Source of the DNA: Paraburkholderia panacisoli
Lineage (GTDB): Bacteria > Pseudomonadota > Gammaproteobacteria > Burkholderiales > Burkholderiaceae
Direction: 5' to 3'
Length of the DNA stretch: 64,000 nt
Assembly (NCBI RefSeq): GCF_008369935.1
Contig: NZ_VTUZ01000018.1
Coordinates: 62,001 to 126,000 of the forward strand
Shown here: one piece after another, positions 43,797-52,265 of the stretch
Numbering within the stretch: position 1 is the first letter of the stretch
Layout of the letters: every line of letters starts with the position of its first letter
Translations under genes and position numbers: made by a program
Notes under the pieces: generated by a model
Database searches by the model: none
The model's input: only the letters and a program-made list of their open reading frames with translations
Told to the model about the DNA's origin: nothing

Positions 43797-44966
43797 ATGA
43801 GCGAAGCAGACAACAGCACGACGAACGCGGGCGCATTCAAACCGAAGAAATCCGTCGCGCTATCAGGCGTGACGGCGGGCAACACCGCGCTGTGCACGGT
43901 CGGCAAGACCGGCAATGACTTGCACTACCGAGGCTATGACATCCTCGACATCGCGAGTGCGTGCGAATTCGAAGAGATCGCCTATCTGCTGGTCCACGAA
44001 AAGCTGCCGACCCAGGCCGAACTGACCGCCTACAAGACGAAGCTCAAAAGCCTGCGCGGCCTGCCCGCGAACGTCAAGGCCGCGCTCGAATGGATTCCCG
44101 CCGCCGCGCATCCGATGGACGTGATGCGCACCGGCGTGTCGGTGCTCGGTACCGTGCTGCCGGAGAAGGACGATCACAACCTGGCGGGCGCGCGCGACAT
44201 CGCCGACAAGCTGATGGCCTCGCTCGGCTCGATGCTGCTGTACTGGTACCACTACTCGCACAACGGCAGGCGCATCGAGGTGGAAACCGACGACGATTCG
44301 ATCGGCGGCCACTTCCTGCATCTGCTGCACGGCGTCGAGCCGTCGAAGTCGTGGGTCGACGCGATGCACGTGTCGCTGAACCTGTACGCCGAGCACGAAT
44401 TCAACGCCTCGACCTTCGCCGGCCGCGTGATCGCGGGCACGGGCTCGGACATCTACTCGGCGATCACCGGCGCGATCGGCGCGCTGCGCGGCCCGAAGCA
44501 CGGCGGCGCCAACGAGGCCGCGTTCGAGATCCAGTCGCGCTACCAGACGCCTGACGAAGCCGAGGCGGACATCCGCCGCCGCGTCGAGAACAAGGAAGTG
44601 GTGATCGGCTTCGGCCATCCGGTGTACACGATCTCCGATCCGCGCAACAAGGTGATCAAGGAAGTCGCGCAGAAACTCTCGAAGGAAGCGGGCAACAGCA
44701 AGCTGTTCTCGATCGCCGAGCGGCTCGAATCGGTGATGTGGGAAGCGAAGAAGATGTTCCCGAATCTGGACTGGTTCAGCGCGGTTTCGTATCACATGAT
44801 GGGCGTGCCGACGGCGATGTTCACGCCGATTTTCGTGATCGCGCGCACGGCCGGCTGGAGCGCGCACATCATCGAGCAGCGCATCGACAACAAGATCATC
44901 CGGCCGAGCGCGAATTACACCGGCCCCGACGACCTGCCGTTCGTGCCGCTCGCAAAACGCGTCTAA
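43797..44966 (+). CDS. prpC: 2-methylcitrate synthase
   Basis: Condenses propionyl-CoA with oxaloacetate, the first step of the methylcitrate cycle, in the cytoplasm. 389 residues, normal for PrpC. Citrate-synthase-family active site segments are present: GALRGPKHGGANEAAF (catalytic His), VIGFGHPVYTISDPR (second His and oxaloacetate-binding Arg) and the LDWFSAVSYHMMGVP region with the catalytic Asp. The VALSGVTAGNTALCTVGKTGNDLHYRGYDI opening is typical of PrpC rather than GltA. TTTGGAG precedes ATG 43797. It is followed by a strong terminator instead of running straight into acnD. Confidence 0.95.
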   Translation: MSEADNSTTNAGAFKPKKSVALSGVTAGNTALCTVGKTGNDLHYRGYDILDIASACEFEEIAYLLVHEKLPTQAELTAYKTKLKSLRGLPANVKAALEWIPAAAHPMDVMRTGVSVLGTVLPEKDDHNLAGARDIADKLMASLGSMLLYWYHYSHNGRRIEVETDDDSIGGHFLHLLHGVEPSKSWVDAMHVSLNLYAEHEFNASTFAGRVIAGTGSDIYSAITGAIGALRGPKHGGANEAAFEIQSRYQTPDEAEADIRRRVENKEVVIGFGHPVYTISDPRNKVIKEVAQKLSKEAGNSKLFSIAERLESVMWEAKKMFPNLDWFSAVSYHMMGVPTAMFTPIFVIARTAGWSAHIIEQRIDNKIIRPSANYTGPDDLPFVPLAKRV

Positions 44967-45072
44967 CGATGGCCGACCCGGCATCCGCGAGCCGTTGAAC
45001 GCGTAGCAGCAGTCAAGCCGCGCAAGCTTTTCTCCTCCGTTGCGTCCTCGAAGTTCGATGCGACGAAGTTGG

Positions 45073-45111
45073 GCCCTGGCTCACCGACACCCTGAGCCAG
45101 GGCTGCTTTTT
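45073..45111 (+). terminator. Rho-independent terminator after prpC
   Basis: Stem GCCCTGGCTCA (45073-45083) with TGAGCCAGGGC (45093-45103), 11 perfect pairs and a 9-base loop, followed by TGCTTTTT. It lies 106 bases past the prpC stop, in the middle of what is usually one prp operon. Confidence 0.85.
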
Positions 45112-45219
45112 GCAGCGACGACTGAAAGAGTGGCAAGAGCATCCGCTCGTGCAACGCGTTCAACCAGGCGGCCGCGAACCAGCGAGCTAAACTACACACA
45201 TTGTCTGACCGGCCCGCCA

Positions 45220-45256
45220 CAAAGCGCCGCCCGAAAAGCGCCGTCCGAAAAGCGAC
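45220..45256. repeat. Short tandem repeat upstream of acnD
   Basis: About two and a half head-to-tail 14-base units: CAAAGCGCCGCCCG, AAAAGCGCCGTCCG and a partial AAAAGCGAC. It is 56 bases upstream of acnD. No function is evident. Confidence 0.6.
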
Positions 45257-45311
45257 AAGCCGCTGCTGATCGCGATCGACGCCGGATCATTACACTATTG
45301 TTCCCCACGCC

Positions 45312-47909
45312 ATGAATACTGCAAACCGCAAACGCCTTCCCGGCACCCAGCTCGATTTCTTCGACACGCGCGCCGCGGTCGACGCGATCCAGCCCGGCGC
45401 CTACGACAAACTGCCGTACACGTCGCGCGTGCTGGCCGAAAACCTCGTGCGCCGCTGCGATCCGGCGATGTTGACCGCGTCGCTTGAGCAGATCATCGAG
45501 CGCAAGCGCGAACTGGACTTCCCGTGGTTCCCGGCGCGCGTGGTGTGTCATGACATTCTCGGCCAGACCGCGCTGGTCGACCTCGCCGGCCTGCGCGATG
45601 CGATTGCCGCGCAAGGCGGCGACCCTGCGCTGGTCAATCCGGTGGTGCCGACGCAACTCGTGGTCGACCATTCGCTCGCGGTCGAATGCGGCGGTTTCGA
45701 TCCGGATGCGTTCGCGAAGAACCGCGCGATCGAAGACCGGCGCAATGAAGACCGCTTCGATTTCATCAACTGGACCAAGCGCGCGTTCAAGAACGTCGAC
45801 GTGATTCCGCCGGGCAACGGCATCCTGCATCAGATCAACCTGGAGCGCATGAGCCCGGTGGTGCAGGTGAAAGACGGCGTGGCGTTCCCCGATACGCTGG
45901 TCGGCACCGACTCGCATACGCCGATGGTGGACGCGCTCGGCGTGATCGCGATCGGCGTGGGCGGCCTCGAAGCGGAAAGCGTGATGCTCGGCCGCGCATC
46001 GTATATGCGGCTGCCGGACATCGTCGGCGTGGAGCTGACGGGCAAGCCGGGCGAGGGCATCACGGCGACCGACGTGGTGCTTTCGCTGACCGAATTCCTG
46101 CGCAAGGAAAAGGTGGTTGGCGCATACCTCGAATTCTATGGCGCGGGCACCGCGAAGCTGACGCTCGGCGACCGCGCGACCATTGCCAACATGGCGCCCG
46201 AATTCGGCGCGACGGCCGCGATGTTCTACATCGACGAGCAGACCATCAAGTATCTGAAGCTCACCGGCCGCGACGACGAACTCGTCAAGCTGGTGGAGAC
46301 GTATGCGAAGCAAACCGGCTTGTGGGCCGATACGCTGGAGCACGCCGAATACGAACGCGTGCTGAAGTTCGATCTGTCCAGCGTGGTGCGCACGCTCGCC
46401 GGGCCGTCGAACCCGCATCGCCGCTTGCCGGTATCCGAGCTGGCGGCGCGCGGCATCAGCGGCAAGGTGGAGCACGAGCCGGGGCTGATGCCCGATGGCG
46501 CGGTCATCATCGCCGCGATCACCAGCTGCACGAACACCAACAACCCGCGCAACATGATCGCCGCCGGCCTCCTCGCGCGCAACGCGAACCGGCACGGACT
46601 GACCCGCAAGCCGTGGGCGAAGACCTCGCTCGCGCCGGGCTCGAAAGCGGTCACGCTGTATCTCGAAGAGGCCGGACTGCTGCCCGAGCTGGAGACGCTG
46701 GGCTTCGGCGTGGTCGCGTATGCGTGCACGTCGTGCAACGGCATGTCCGGCGCGCTCGATCCGGTGATCCAGAAGGAAGTCGTCGAGCGCGATCTGTATG
46801 CGACCGCCGTGCTGTCCGGCAACCGCAACTTCGACGGCCGCATCCATCCGTATGCGAAGCAGGCGTTTCTCGCGTCGCCGCCGCTCGTGGTCGCCTATGC
46901 GATCGCGGGCACGATCCGCTTCGACATCGAGAAGGACGTGCTCGGTATCGATGCCGACGGCCACGCCGTCACGCTGAAGGACATCTGGCCGTCGGACGAG
47001 GAGATCGACGCGATCGTCGCGTCGAGCGTGAAGCCGGAGCAGTTCCGCAAGGTCTACGAGCCGATGTTCGCGGTGTCCGTCGACACGGGCGCGAAAGCCA
47101 ATCCGCTGTACGACTGGCGTGAGATGAGCACGTACATTCGCCGTCCGCCGTATTGGGAAGGCGCGCTGGCCGGCGAGCGCACGCTCAAGGGCATGCGCCC
47201 GCTGGCGGTGCTCGGCGACAACATCACGACCGACCACCTGTCGCCGTCCAACGCGATTCTGCCGGACAGCGCGTCCGGCGAATACCTCGCGAAAATGGGC
47301 CTGCCTGAAGAGGACTTCAATTCCTACGCGACGCATCGCGGCGATCACCTGACCGCGCAGCGCGCGACGTTCGCGAACCCGACGCTGAAGAACGAGATGG
47401 TGCTCGAAGACGGCAAGGTGAAGGCCGGTTCGCTCGCGCGCATCGAGCCCGAAGGCAAGGTCACGCGCATGTGGGAAGCGATCGAAACCTACATGGAGCG
47501 CAAGCAGCCGCTGATCGTGATTGCCGGTGCCGACTACGGCCAGGGGTCGTCGCGCGACTGGGCGGCCAAGGGCGTGCGCCTTGCGGGTGCGCAGGCAATC
47601 GTCGCGGAAGGATTCGAGCGCATTCACCGCACGAACCTGGTGGGCATGGGCGTGTTGCCGCTCGAGTTCAAGGCGGGTGTGAATCGCATCACGCTCGGCA
47701 TCGACGGCACGGAGACGTTCGATGTGATCGGCGAACGCAAGCCGCGTGCGCATCTGACGCTCGTGATTCAGCGCAGGAATGGCGAGCGCGTCGAGGTGCC
47801 GGTGACGTGCCGGCTCGACACGGCCGAAGAAGTTTCCATCTACGAGGCCGGTGGCGTGTTGCAGCGCTTTGCGCAGGACTTTCTGGAGTCGTCGAAGGCG
47901 GCGGCTTGA
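45312..47909 (+). CDS. acnD: Fe/S-dependent 2-methylcitrate dehydratase (AcnD)
   Basis: Aconitase-family enzyme that dehydrates 2-methylcitrate to a 2-methylaconitate isomer. 865 residues, the AcnD length. Cluster ligands are C406 in SCTNTNNP and C472/C475 in ACTSCNGMSG; substrate-binding elements include GTDSHTPMVDALG (about 198-210) and, in the C-terminal swivel domain, YGQGSSRDWAAKG. AcnD needs PrpF, whose gene follows, and replaces the cluster-free PrpD, which is absent here. The terminator upstream implies a separate promoter or regulated read-through. Confidence 0.95.
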   Translation: MNTANRKRLPGTQLDFFDTRAAVDAIQPGAYDKLPYTSRVLAENLVRRCDPAMLTASLEQIIERKRELDFPWFPARVVCHDILGQTALVDLAGLRDAIAAQGGDPALVNPVVPTQLVVDHSLAVECGGFDPDAFAKNRAIEDRRNEDRFDFINWTKRAFKNVDVIPPGNGILHQINLERMSPVVQVKDGVAFPDTLVGTDSHTPMVDALGVIAIGVGGLEAESVMLGRASYMRLPDIVGVELTGKPGEGITATDVVLSLTEFLRKEKVVGAYLEFYGAGTAKLTLGDRATIANMAPEFGATAAMFYIDEQTIKYLKLTGRDDELVKLVETYAKQTGLWADTLEHAEYERVLKFDLSSVVRTLAGPSNPHRRLPVSELAARGISGKVEHEPGLMPDGAVIIAAITSCTNTNNPRNMIAAGLLARNANRHGLTRKPWAKTSLAPGSKAVTLYLEEAGLLPELETLGFGVVAYACTSCNGMSGALDPVIQKEVVERDLYATAVLSGNRNFDGRIHPYAKQAFLASPPLVVAYAIAGTIRFDIEKDVLGIDADGHAVTLKDIWPSDEEIDAIVASSVKPEQFRKVYEPMFAVSVDTGAKANPLYDWREMSTYIRRPPYWEGALAGERTLKGMRPLAVLGDNITTDHLSPSNAILPDSASGEYLAKMGLPEEDFNSYATHRGDHLTAQRATFANPTLKNEMVLEDGKVKAGSLARIEPEGKVTRMWEAIETYMERKQPLIVIAGADYGQGSSRDWAAKGVRLAGAQAIVAEGFERIHRTNLVGMGVLPLEFKAGVNRITLGIDGTETFDVIGERKPRAHLTLVIQRRNGERVEVPVTCRLDTAEEVSIYEAGGVLQRFAQDFLESSKAAA

Positions 47910-48037
47910 GATTGCTCCGGTTGAATCGCTTGAGGCCGTCGGAGCAGGCGGTTCAGCGACGAATGTAAACGTAACGCAGCACAGGGCGGTGTGGCCTCGC
48001 AAGCCATGCCGCCTGCTCACTTCAGGACACGACTTTC

Positions 48038-49225
48038 ATGGCCCATAAACCGCAGATCAAGATTCCGGCCACCTACATGCGTGGCGGCACCAGCAAAGGG
48101 GTGTTTTTCCGCCTGCAGGATTTGCCCGAGACGGCTCAAACGCCGGGCGCCGCGCGCGACGCGCTGCTGATGCGCGTGATCGGCAGCCCCGACCCGTATG
48201 GCAAGCAGATCGACGGCATGGGCGGCGCGACGTCGAGCACCAGCAAGACGGTGATCGTCGCCAAAAGCAACCGGCCCGGTCACGACGTGGATTACCTGTT
48301 CGGCCAGGTGTCGATCGACAAAGCCTTCGTCGACTGGAGCGGCAATTGCGGCAACCTGTCCGCCGCGGTCGGCCCGTTCGCAATCAGCGCGGGTCTGGTC
48401 GACGCAGGCCGCATTCCGCGCGATGGCGTAGCCACCGTGCGCATCTGGCAGGCCAACATCGGCAAGACGATCATCGGACACGTGCCGATGACCGATGGCG
48501 CCGTGCAGGAAACCGGCGACTTCGAACTCGACGGCGTGACCTTTCCCGCGGCGGAAGTGCAGCTCGAATTCATGGACCCGGCCGCGGAAGAAGAGGGTGC
48601 GGGCGGCTCGATGTTCCCCACCGGCAATCTGGTCGACGATCTCGACGTGCCGGGCGTCGGCACGCTGAAGGCGACGATGATCAACGCGGGCATTCCGACC
48701 ATCTTCGTGAACGCGCAGGCGATCGGCTACACGGGCACGGAGTTGCAGGACGCCATCAATAGCGACGAGAAAGCGCTGGCGATGTTCGAGACCATTCGCG
48801 CGCACGGCGCGCTGCGCATGGGCCTCATCAAGCACCTCGACGAGATCGCGACGCGGCAGCACACGCCGAAGATCGCATTCGTCGCGAAGCCGGCCGACTA
48901 CGTGGCGTCGAGCGGCAAGCGCGTCGGTGCGGGCGACGTCGATCTGCTGGTGCGGGCGATGTCGATGGGCAAGCTGCATCACGCGATGATGGGCACAGCG
49001 GCGGTGGCGATCGGCACGGCGGCGGCGATTTCGGGGACACTCGTGAACCTGGCGGCCGGTGGCGGCGAGCGTGAGGCGGTGCGCTTCGGGCATCCGTCGG
49101 GCACGTTGCGGGTGGGCGCGCAAGCGAGTCAGAAGGACGGCGAGTGGACGGTGACGAAGGCCGTGATGAGCCGCAGCGCAAGAGTGTTGATGGAGGGATC
49201 GGTACGGGTGCCGCAGGAGGGGTGA
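48038..49225 (+). CDS. prpF: 2-methylaconitate cis-trans isomerase (PrpF)
   Basis: Partner of AcnD that converts its methylaconitate product into the isomer the next dehydratase step can use. 395 residues with the DapF-like fold marks: PATYMRGGTSKGVFF, DGMGGATSSTSKTVIV and DWSGNCGNLSAAVGPFAI, where the C-G-N region holds a conserved cysteine, plus the GGGEREAVRFGHPSGTLRVGA segment near the C-terminus. It is 128 bases downstream of acnD on the same strand. The usual partner gene prpB (methylisocitrate lyase) is not in the window. Confidence 0.95.
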   Translation: MAHKPQIKIPATYMRGGTSKGVFFRLQDLPETAQTPGAARDALLMRVIGSPDPYGKQIDGMGGATSSTSKTVIVAKSNRPGHDVDYLFGQVSIDKAFVDWSGNCGNLSAAVGPFAISAGLVDAGRIPRDGVATVRIWQANIGKTIIGHVPMTDGAVQETGDFELDGVTFPAAEVQLEFMDPAAEEEGAGGSMFPTGNLVDDLDVPGVGTLKATMINAGIPTIFVNAQAIGYTGTELQDAINSDEKALAMFETIRAHGALRMGLIKHLDEIATRQHTPKIAFVAKPADYVASSGKRVGAGDVDLLVRAMSMGKLHHAMMGTAAVAIGTAAAISGTLVNLAAGGGEREAVRFGHPSGTLRVGAQASQKDGEWTVTKAVMSRSARVLMEGSVRVPQEG

Positions 49226-49274
49226 CGGTCGTGCGGCGTCCAGGTGTGCCGTCGCCACGGTCGTGGAGGGAGCC

Positions 49275-49625
49275 ATGAAAGTCAAAAGGATCGTCGCGAA
49301 TATCAGCACGCAGGCGGTGGATGACGCGCAGCGCTTCTACCAGCAGATATTCGGTCTCGAGTTGCTGATGGATCATGGCTGGATTGCCACCTACGGGTCT
49401 TCCGAAAAGATGCATGTGCAGATCAGTTTCGCTGCGCAGGGAGGATCGGGTACGCCTACGCCTGATCTGTCGATCGAAGTGGACGATCTTGACACCGCGC
49501 TCGAACGTGTGAAGGCGGCGGCGCTTCCCGTCGAATATGGTCCGGTCGACGAACCGTGGGGTCTGCGGCGGTTTTACGTTCGTGATCCGTTTGGCAAGCT
49601 TGTCAATGTGCTTGCTCATCTTTGA
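49275..49625 (+). CDS. VOC/glyoxalase-fold protein
   Basis: Small cytoplasmic protein of 116 residues with the vicinal oxygen chelate fold: RIVANISTQAVDDAQRFYQQIFGLELLMDHGWIATYG, then VDEPWGLRRFYVRDPFGKLVNVLAHL, which is the typical C-terminal beta-alpha-beta-beta-beta unit with D-P-x-G-x-x-x-N. The ATG at 49275 has GGAGGG 4 bases upstream. Members include dioxygenases, glyoxalase I and antibiotic-binding proteins; a specific role cannot be assigned. It follows prpF by 49 bases but need not be functionally linked. Confidence 0.82.
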   Translation: MKVKRIVANISTQAVDDAQRFYQQIFGLELLMDHGWIATYGSSEKMHVQISFAAQGGSGTPTPDLSIEVDDLDTALERVKAAALPVEYGPVDEPWGLRRFYVRDPFGKLVNVLAHL

Positions 49626-49635
49626 TGCGCTATCG

Positions 49636-50253
49636 ATGTCCATCAAAGTAAGCGGCACGCAAGGCTATGCGGAAGAAGCGGAAGCGCTGGTCGAGCAATG
49701 GCGGAGCATTTCGTTTGCAGACCAGCACCGGTCGATCCTGCACCTCATCCCGGACGTCCCGTCGAGAATTCTCGACATCGGTTCCGGGTCGGGATCGGAT
49801 GCGGCCGCATTCGCGGCGATGGGTCACGCGGTGGTCGCTGTCGAGCCGGTCGATCCACTGCGCGCGGCGGGAATCAAGCTGCATTCGTCGCCGCGGATCG
49901 AGTGGATCGACGACAGCTTGCCCGACCTCGCTATCCTGCTTGCGCGGCGCGAGACGTTTGATGTGGTCATGCTTACCGCCGTATGGATGCACCTCGATGA
50001 GCAACAGCGCCGCCGGGCGATGCCTAATGTGAGTTCTCTCGTGTGCGAGGGCGGCGTGTTGATCATGTCTTTGCGACATGGGCCGGTTCCATATGGCCGC
50101 CGCATGTTTGACGTTACGCCTGAAGAGACGATCCAGCTTGCGGCCAGCGAGGGGTTGCAACTCGTGCAGCGTCTGCATACCGGGTCGGTTCAGCAGGTCA
50201 ATCGGGATAGGGGCGTGAGCTGGACGCGACTAGCGTTCGAGCAACGCTCGTAG
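49636..50253 (+). CDS. Class I SAM-dependent methyltransferase
   Basis: Soluble protein of 205 residues. The AdoMet-binding motif I is SRILDIGSGSGSDAAAFAAMGH near 41-62, with the acidic end of strand 2 in VVAVEPVD and motif post-II in FDVVMLTAVWMHL. ATG 49636 follows the VOC gene by 10 bases and there is no strong ribosome site, suggesting translation coupled to that gene. Substrate unknown. Confidence 0.82.
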   Translation: MSIKVSGTQGYAEEAEALVEQWRSISFADQHRSILHLIPDVPSRILDIGSGSGSDAAAFAAMGHAVVAVEPVDPLRAAGIKLHSSPRIEWIDDSLPDLAILLARRETFDVVMLTAVWMHLDEQQRRRAMPNVSSLVCEGGVLIMSLRHGPVPYGRRMFDVTPEETIQLAASEGLQLVQRLHTGSVQQVNRDRGVSWTRLAFEQRS

Positions 50254-50304
50254 ATAATGAACGATCGACGATTCGCATCATTGCGGACAGGCAAAAAAGT
50301 TCGA

Positions 50305-50331
50305 GCCGGGACGGTCATCATCCATCCCGGC
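50305..50331. terminator. Hairpin between the converging methyltransferase and acuI genes
   Basis: GCCGGGA (50305-50311) pairs with TCCCGGC (50325-50331) around a 13-base loop in the 138-base convergent gap. An AAAAAA run lies about 10 bases to the left, which reads as a T-run on the minus strand, so it may terminate acuI transcription. Confidence 0.5.
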
Positions 50332-50391
50332 CCGGCTTTCGCACCCACGCGTTTAGTCAAGCTAAACGCTTGAGCCGCACGAACCACCCCG

Positions 50392-51387
50392 TCAATTCAC
50401 ATCGACCAAAACCCGCCCCTGCAATTTCCCCGCGAGCATATCCGCCGCAGCGCCGCCCACTTCCGTCAACGAAACGGTTTTCGACGTAATGCCGTCGAGC
50501 ACCGACAGCGGCAGATCGCGCACGATGCGCTGCCACGCACTGATCCGCTCTTTCGACGGCAGCATGACCGAGTCCACGCCGATCAGCTTGACGCCGCGCA
50601 GGATGAACGGCATCACGGTCGTCGGCAGATCGGCGCCGCCGGCGAGGCCGCACGCGGCGACCACGCCACCGTAATTCATCTCGGCCAGCACACGCGCCAG
50701 CACCTTCGAGCCAACCGTATCGATCGCCGCGGCCCAGCGCTGGCCTTCCAGCGCGCGCGGCGGCTCGGCCCACTCGGGGCCGTCCACGACTTCCTTCGCG
50801 CCGAGGCGCTTCACGTAGTCGTGTTTCGCGGGATTGCCCGTCAACGCGCTGACCTGATAACCGAGCCTGGTCAGGATCGCCACGGCCACGCTGCCCACGC
50901 CGCCCGCCGCGCCGGTCACCAGAACCGGGCCGCTTTGCGGCCGGATGCCCGCGGCTTCGAGCGCATTCACGCAGAGCATGCCGGTGAAGCCAGCGGTGCC
51001 GATCATCATCGCCTGCCGCGTGCTGAGTCCGGCGGGCAGCGGCACGAGCCAATCGCCCCGCACCCGCTGATACTGGCTGTAGCCGCCCCAGTATTTCTCG
51101 CCGACGCTCCAGCCGGTGAGCACGACCTTCTGGCCCACGTCGAGATCCGGGTGGGTGGTTTCGACCACCGTCCCCGCGAAGTCGACGCCGGGCACGAGCG
51201 GCCACGTCTTGACGATCTTGCCCGTGCCGGTGACGGCGAGCGCGTCCTTGAAGTTGATCGTCGAAAAGTCGATCTTGACGAGCGTGTCTTCATTGGGCAA
51301 CGCGTCGAACGACAGCGTTTCGATCGAGGCCTTGGTCTTCCTGTCTTCTTCGCGAAGAATCATTGCGTTGAAAGTCTGTTCCGACAT
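50392..51387 (-). CDS. acuI: Acrylyl-CoA reductase, YhdH/AcuI type
   Basis: NADPH-dependent MDR oxidoreductase that reduces acrylyl-CoA to propionyl-CoA. 331 residues, like E. coli YhdH and Rhodobacter AcuI, with which it shares near-identical segments: STINFKDALAVTGTGKI, VPGVDFAGTVVET, VGEKYWGGYSQY, MIGTAGFTGMLCV, the nucleotide motif GAAGGVGSVA, and MNYGGVVAACGLAGGADLPTTVMPFILRGVKLIGVDS. No zinc ligands are evident. ATG 51387 has GGGAG upstream. It is the last gene of a minus-strand run with an enoyl-CoA hydratase, an acyl-CoA ligase and a short-chain acid carrier. Confidence 0.92.
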   Translation of the reverse strand: MSEQTFNAMILREEDRKTKASIETLSFDALPNEDTLVKIDFSTINFKDALAVTGTGKIVKTWPLVPGVDFAGTVVETTHPDLDVGQKVVLTGWSVGEKYWGGYSQYQRVRGDWLVPLPAGLSTRQAMMIGTAGFTGMLCVNALEAAGIRPQSGPVLVTGAAGGVGSVAVAILTRLGYQVSALTGNPAKHDYVKRLGAKEVVDGPEWAEPPRALEGQRWAAAIDTVGSKVLARVLAEMNYGGVVAACGLAGGADLPTTVMPFILRGVKLIGVDSVMLPSKERISAWQRIVRDLPLSVLDGITSKTVSLTEVGGAAADMLAGKLQGRVLVDVN

Positions 51388-51437
51388 GTGAGTGATCTCC
51401 CGATGGTTCAAAAGTAAAGAGGTTGCGGCGCCCGGCT

Positions 51438-52253
51438 TCAGCGGGCAAACCGCCGGTCGCGCCATTGAATGGCTTCGCGCATGCCCTGTTCGCGCGCCAC
51501 CGCCATGAACGCCTGCTTGTCGGGCGAGCCGGCGGACTCGATCGTGTGATCGAGGTCGAGCGCATGTTGCAACGCGGCCTTCATGCCGCGTGCCTCGAAG
51601 CTGTGATTGATCGCGGCCTTCGTCACGCGCACGAGGTTGGGGTCGATCACGGCGATCGTGTGCGCGATACGCAGCGCTTCGGCAACATGTTCGCCTTCGG
51701 GCACGATGCGATTGACCAGACCCAGCTCGCGCGCGGACTGCGCGTCGATGCGGTCGAGCCCGGTCAGGATGATTTCCTTGGCCTGCTTGGGGTTGGTCAT
51801 CCACGGCAGCAGCATCGTGACGATGCCCGCACCGAACTTCAGTTCGGGCTCGCCGAAGGTCGCGCCCGGCGTGGCGACCGTGATATCGCAGGCGAGCGCG
51901 ATCTCGAACGCGCCCGCGAGACATGCGCCGTGCACCGCCGCGATGGTCGGCTTGGGCGAATCCCAGAAGCGCATGGTGGTGTCGAAATCGCGCGCGAGGA
52001 TCTCGCGCCACACGGCCTCGCCCTCGGGCCGCGCTTCCATCTGTTCCTTCAGATCGAAGCCGGACGAGAACGCCTTGCCCGCGCCGCTGATCACGATCGC
52101 CTTGACGCTCTCGTCGGCCTCGGCGAGATCGAGCGCGGCATTGATCTCCATGAGCGACAGCTTGCCGAGCGCATTCAACCGCTCGGGCCGATTCAGCGTG
52201 AGGTGAGCAACGTTCTGTTCAACGGCGTAAAGCAACGTGGAAAATGTGGACAT
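51438..52253 (-). CDS. Enoyl-CoA hydratase/isomerase family protein
   Basis: Crotonase-fold enzyme of 271 residues. The oxyanion-hole segments SGAGKAFSSGFDLKEQM and AAVHGACLAGAFEIALACDITVATPGATFGEPELKFG are clear; the glutamate in GEPELKFG corresponds to one of the acid/base positions. In this cluster it would hydrate acrylyl-CoA (to 3-hydroxypropionyl-CoA) or another short enoyl-CoA, in parallel to AcuI. That substrate is inferred from the neighbours only. It is 50 bases upstream of acuI. Confidence 0.88.
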   Translation of the reverse strand: MSTFSTLLYAVEQNVAHLTLNRPERLNALGKLSLMEINAALDLAEADESVKAIVISGAGKAFSSGFDLKEQMEARPEGEAVWREILARDFDTTMRFWDSPKPTIAAVHGACLAGAFEIALACDITVATPGATFGEPELKFGAGIVTMLLPWMTNPKQAKEIILTGLDRIDAQSARELGLVNRIVPEGEHVAEALRIAHTIAVIDPNLVRVTKAAINHSFEARGMKAALQHALDLDHTIESAGSPDKQAFMAVAREQGMREAIQWRDRRFAR

Positions 52254-52265
52254 TGATCGGTCTTC

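Larger units (their letters stand above)
44967..45311 (+). other. Intergenic region between prpC and acnD
   Basis: 345 bases with no gene. It holds a strong hairpin with a T-run (45073-45111), a small tandem repeat (45220-45256) and presumably a promoter for acnD. No good sigma-54 or sigma-70 match could be fixed by eye; CATTACACTATTG just before the acnD start is the most AT-rich part. Confidence 0.5.
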
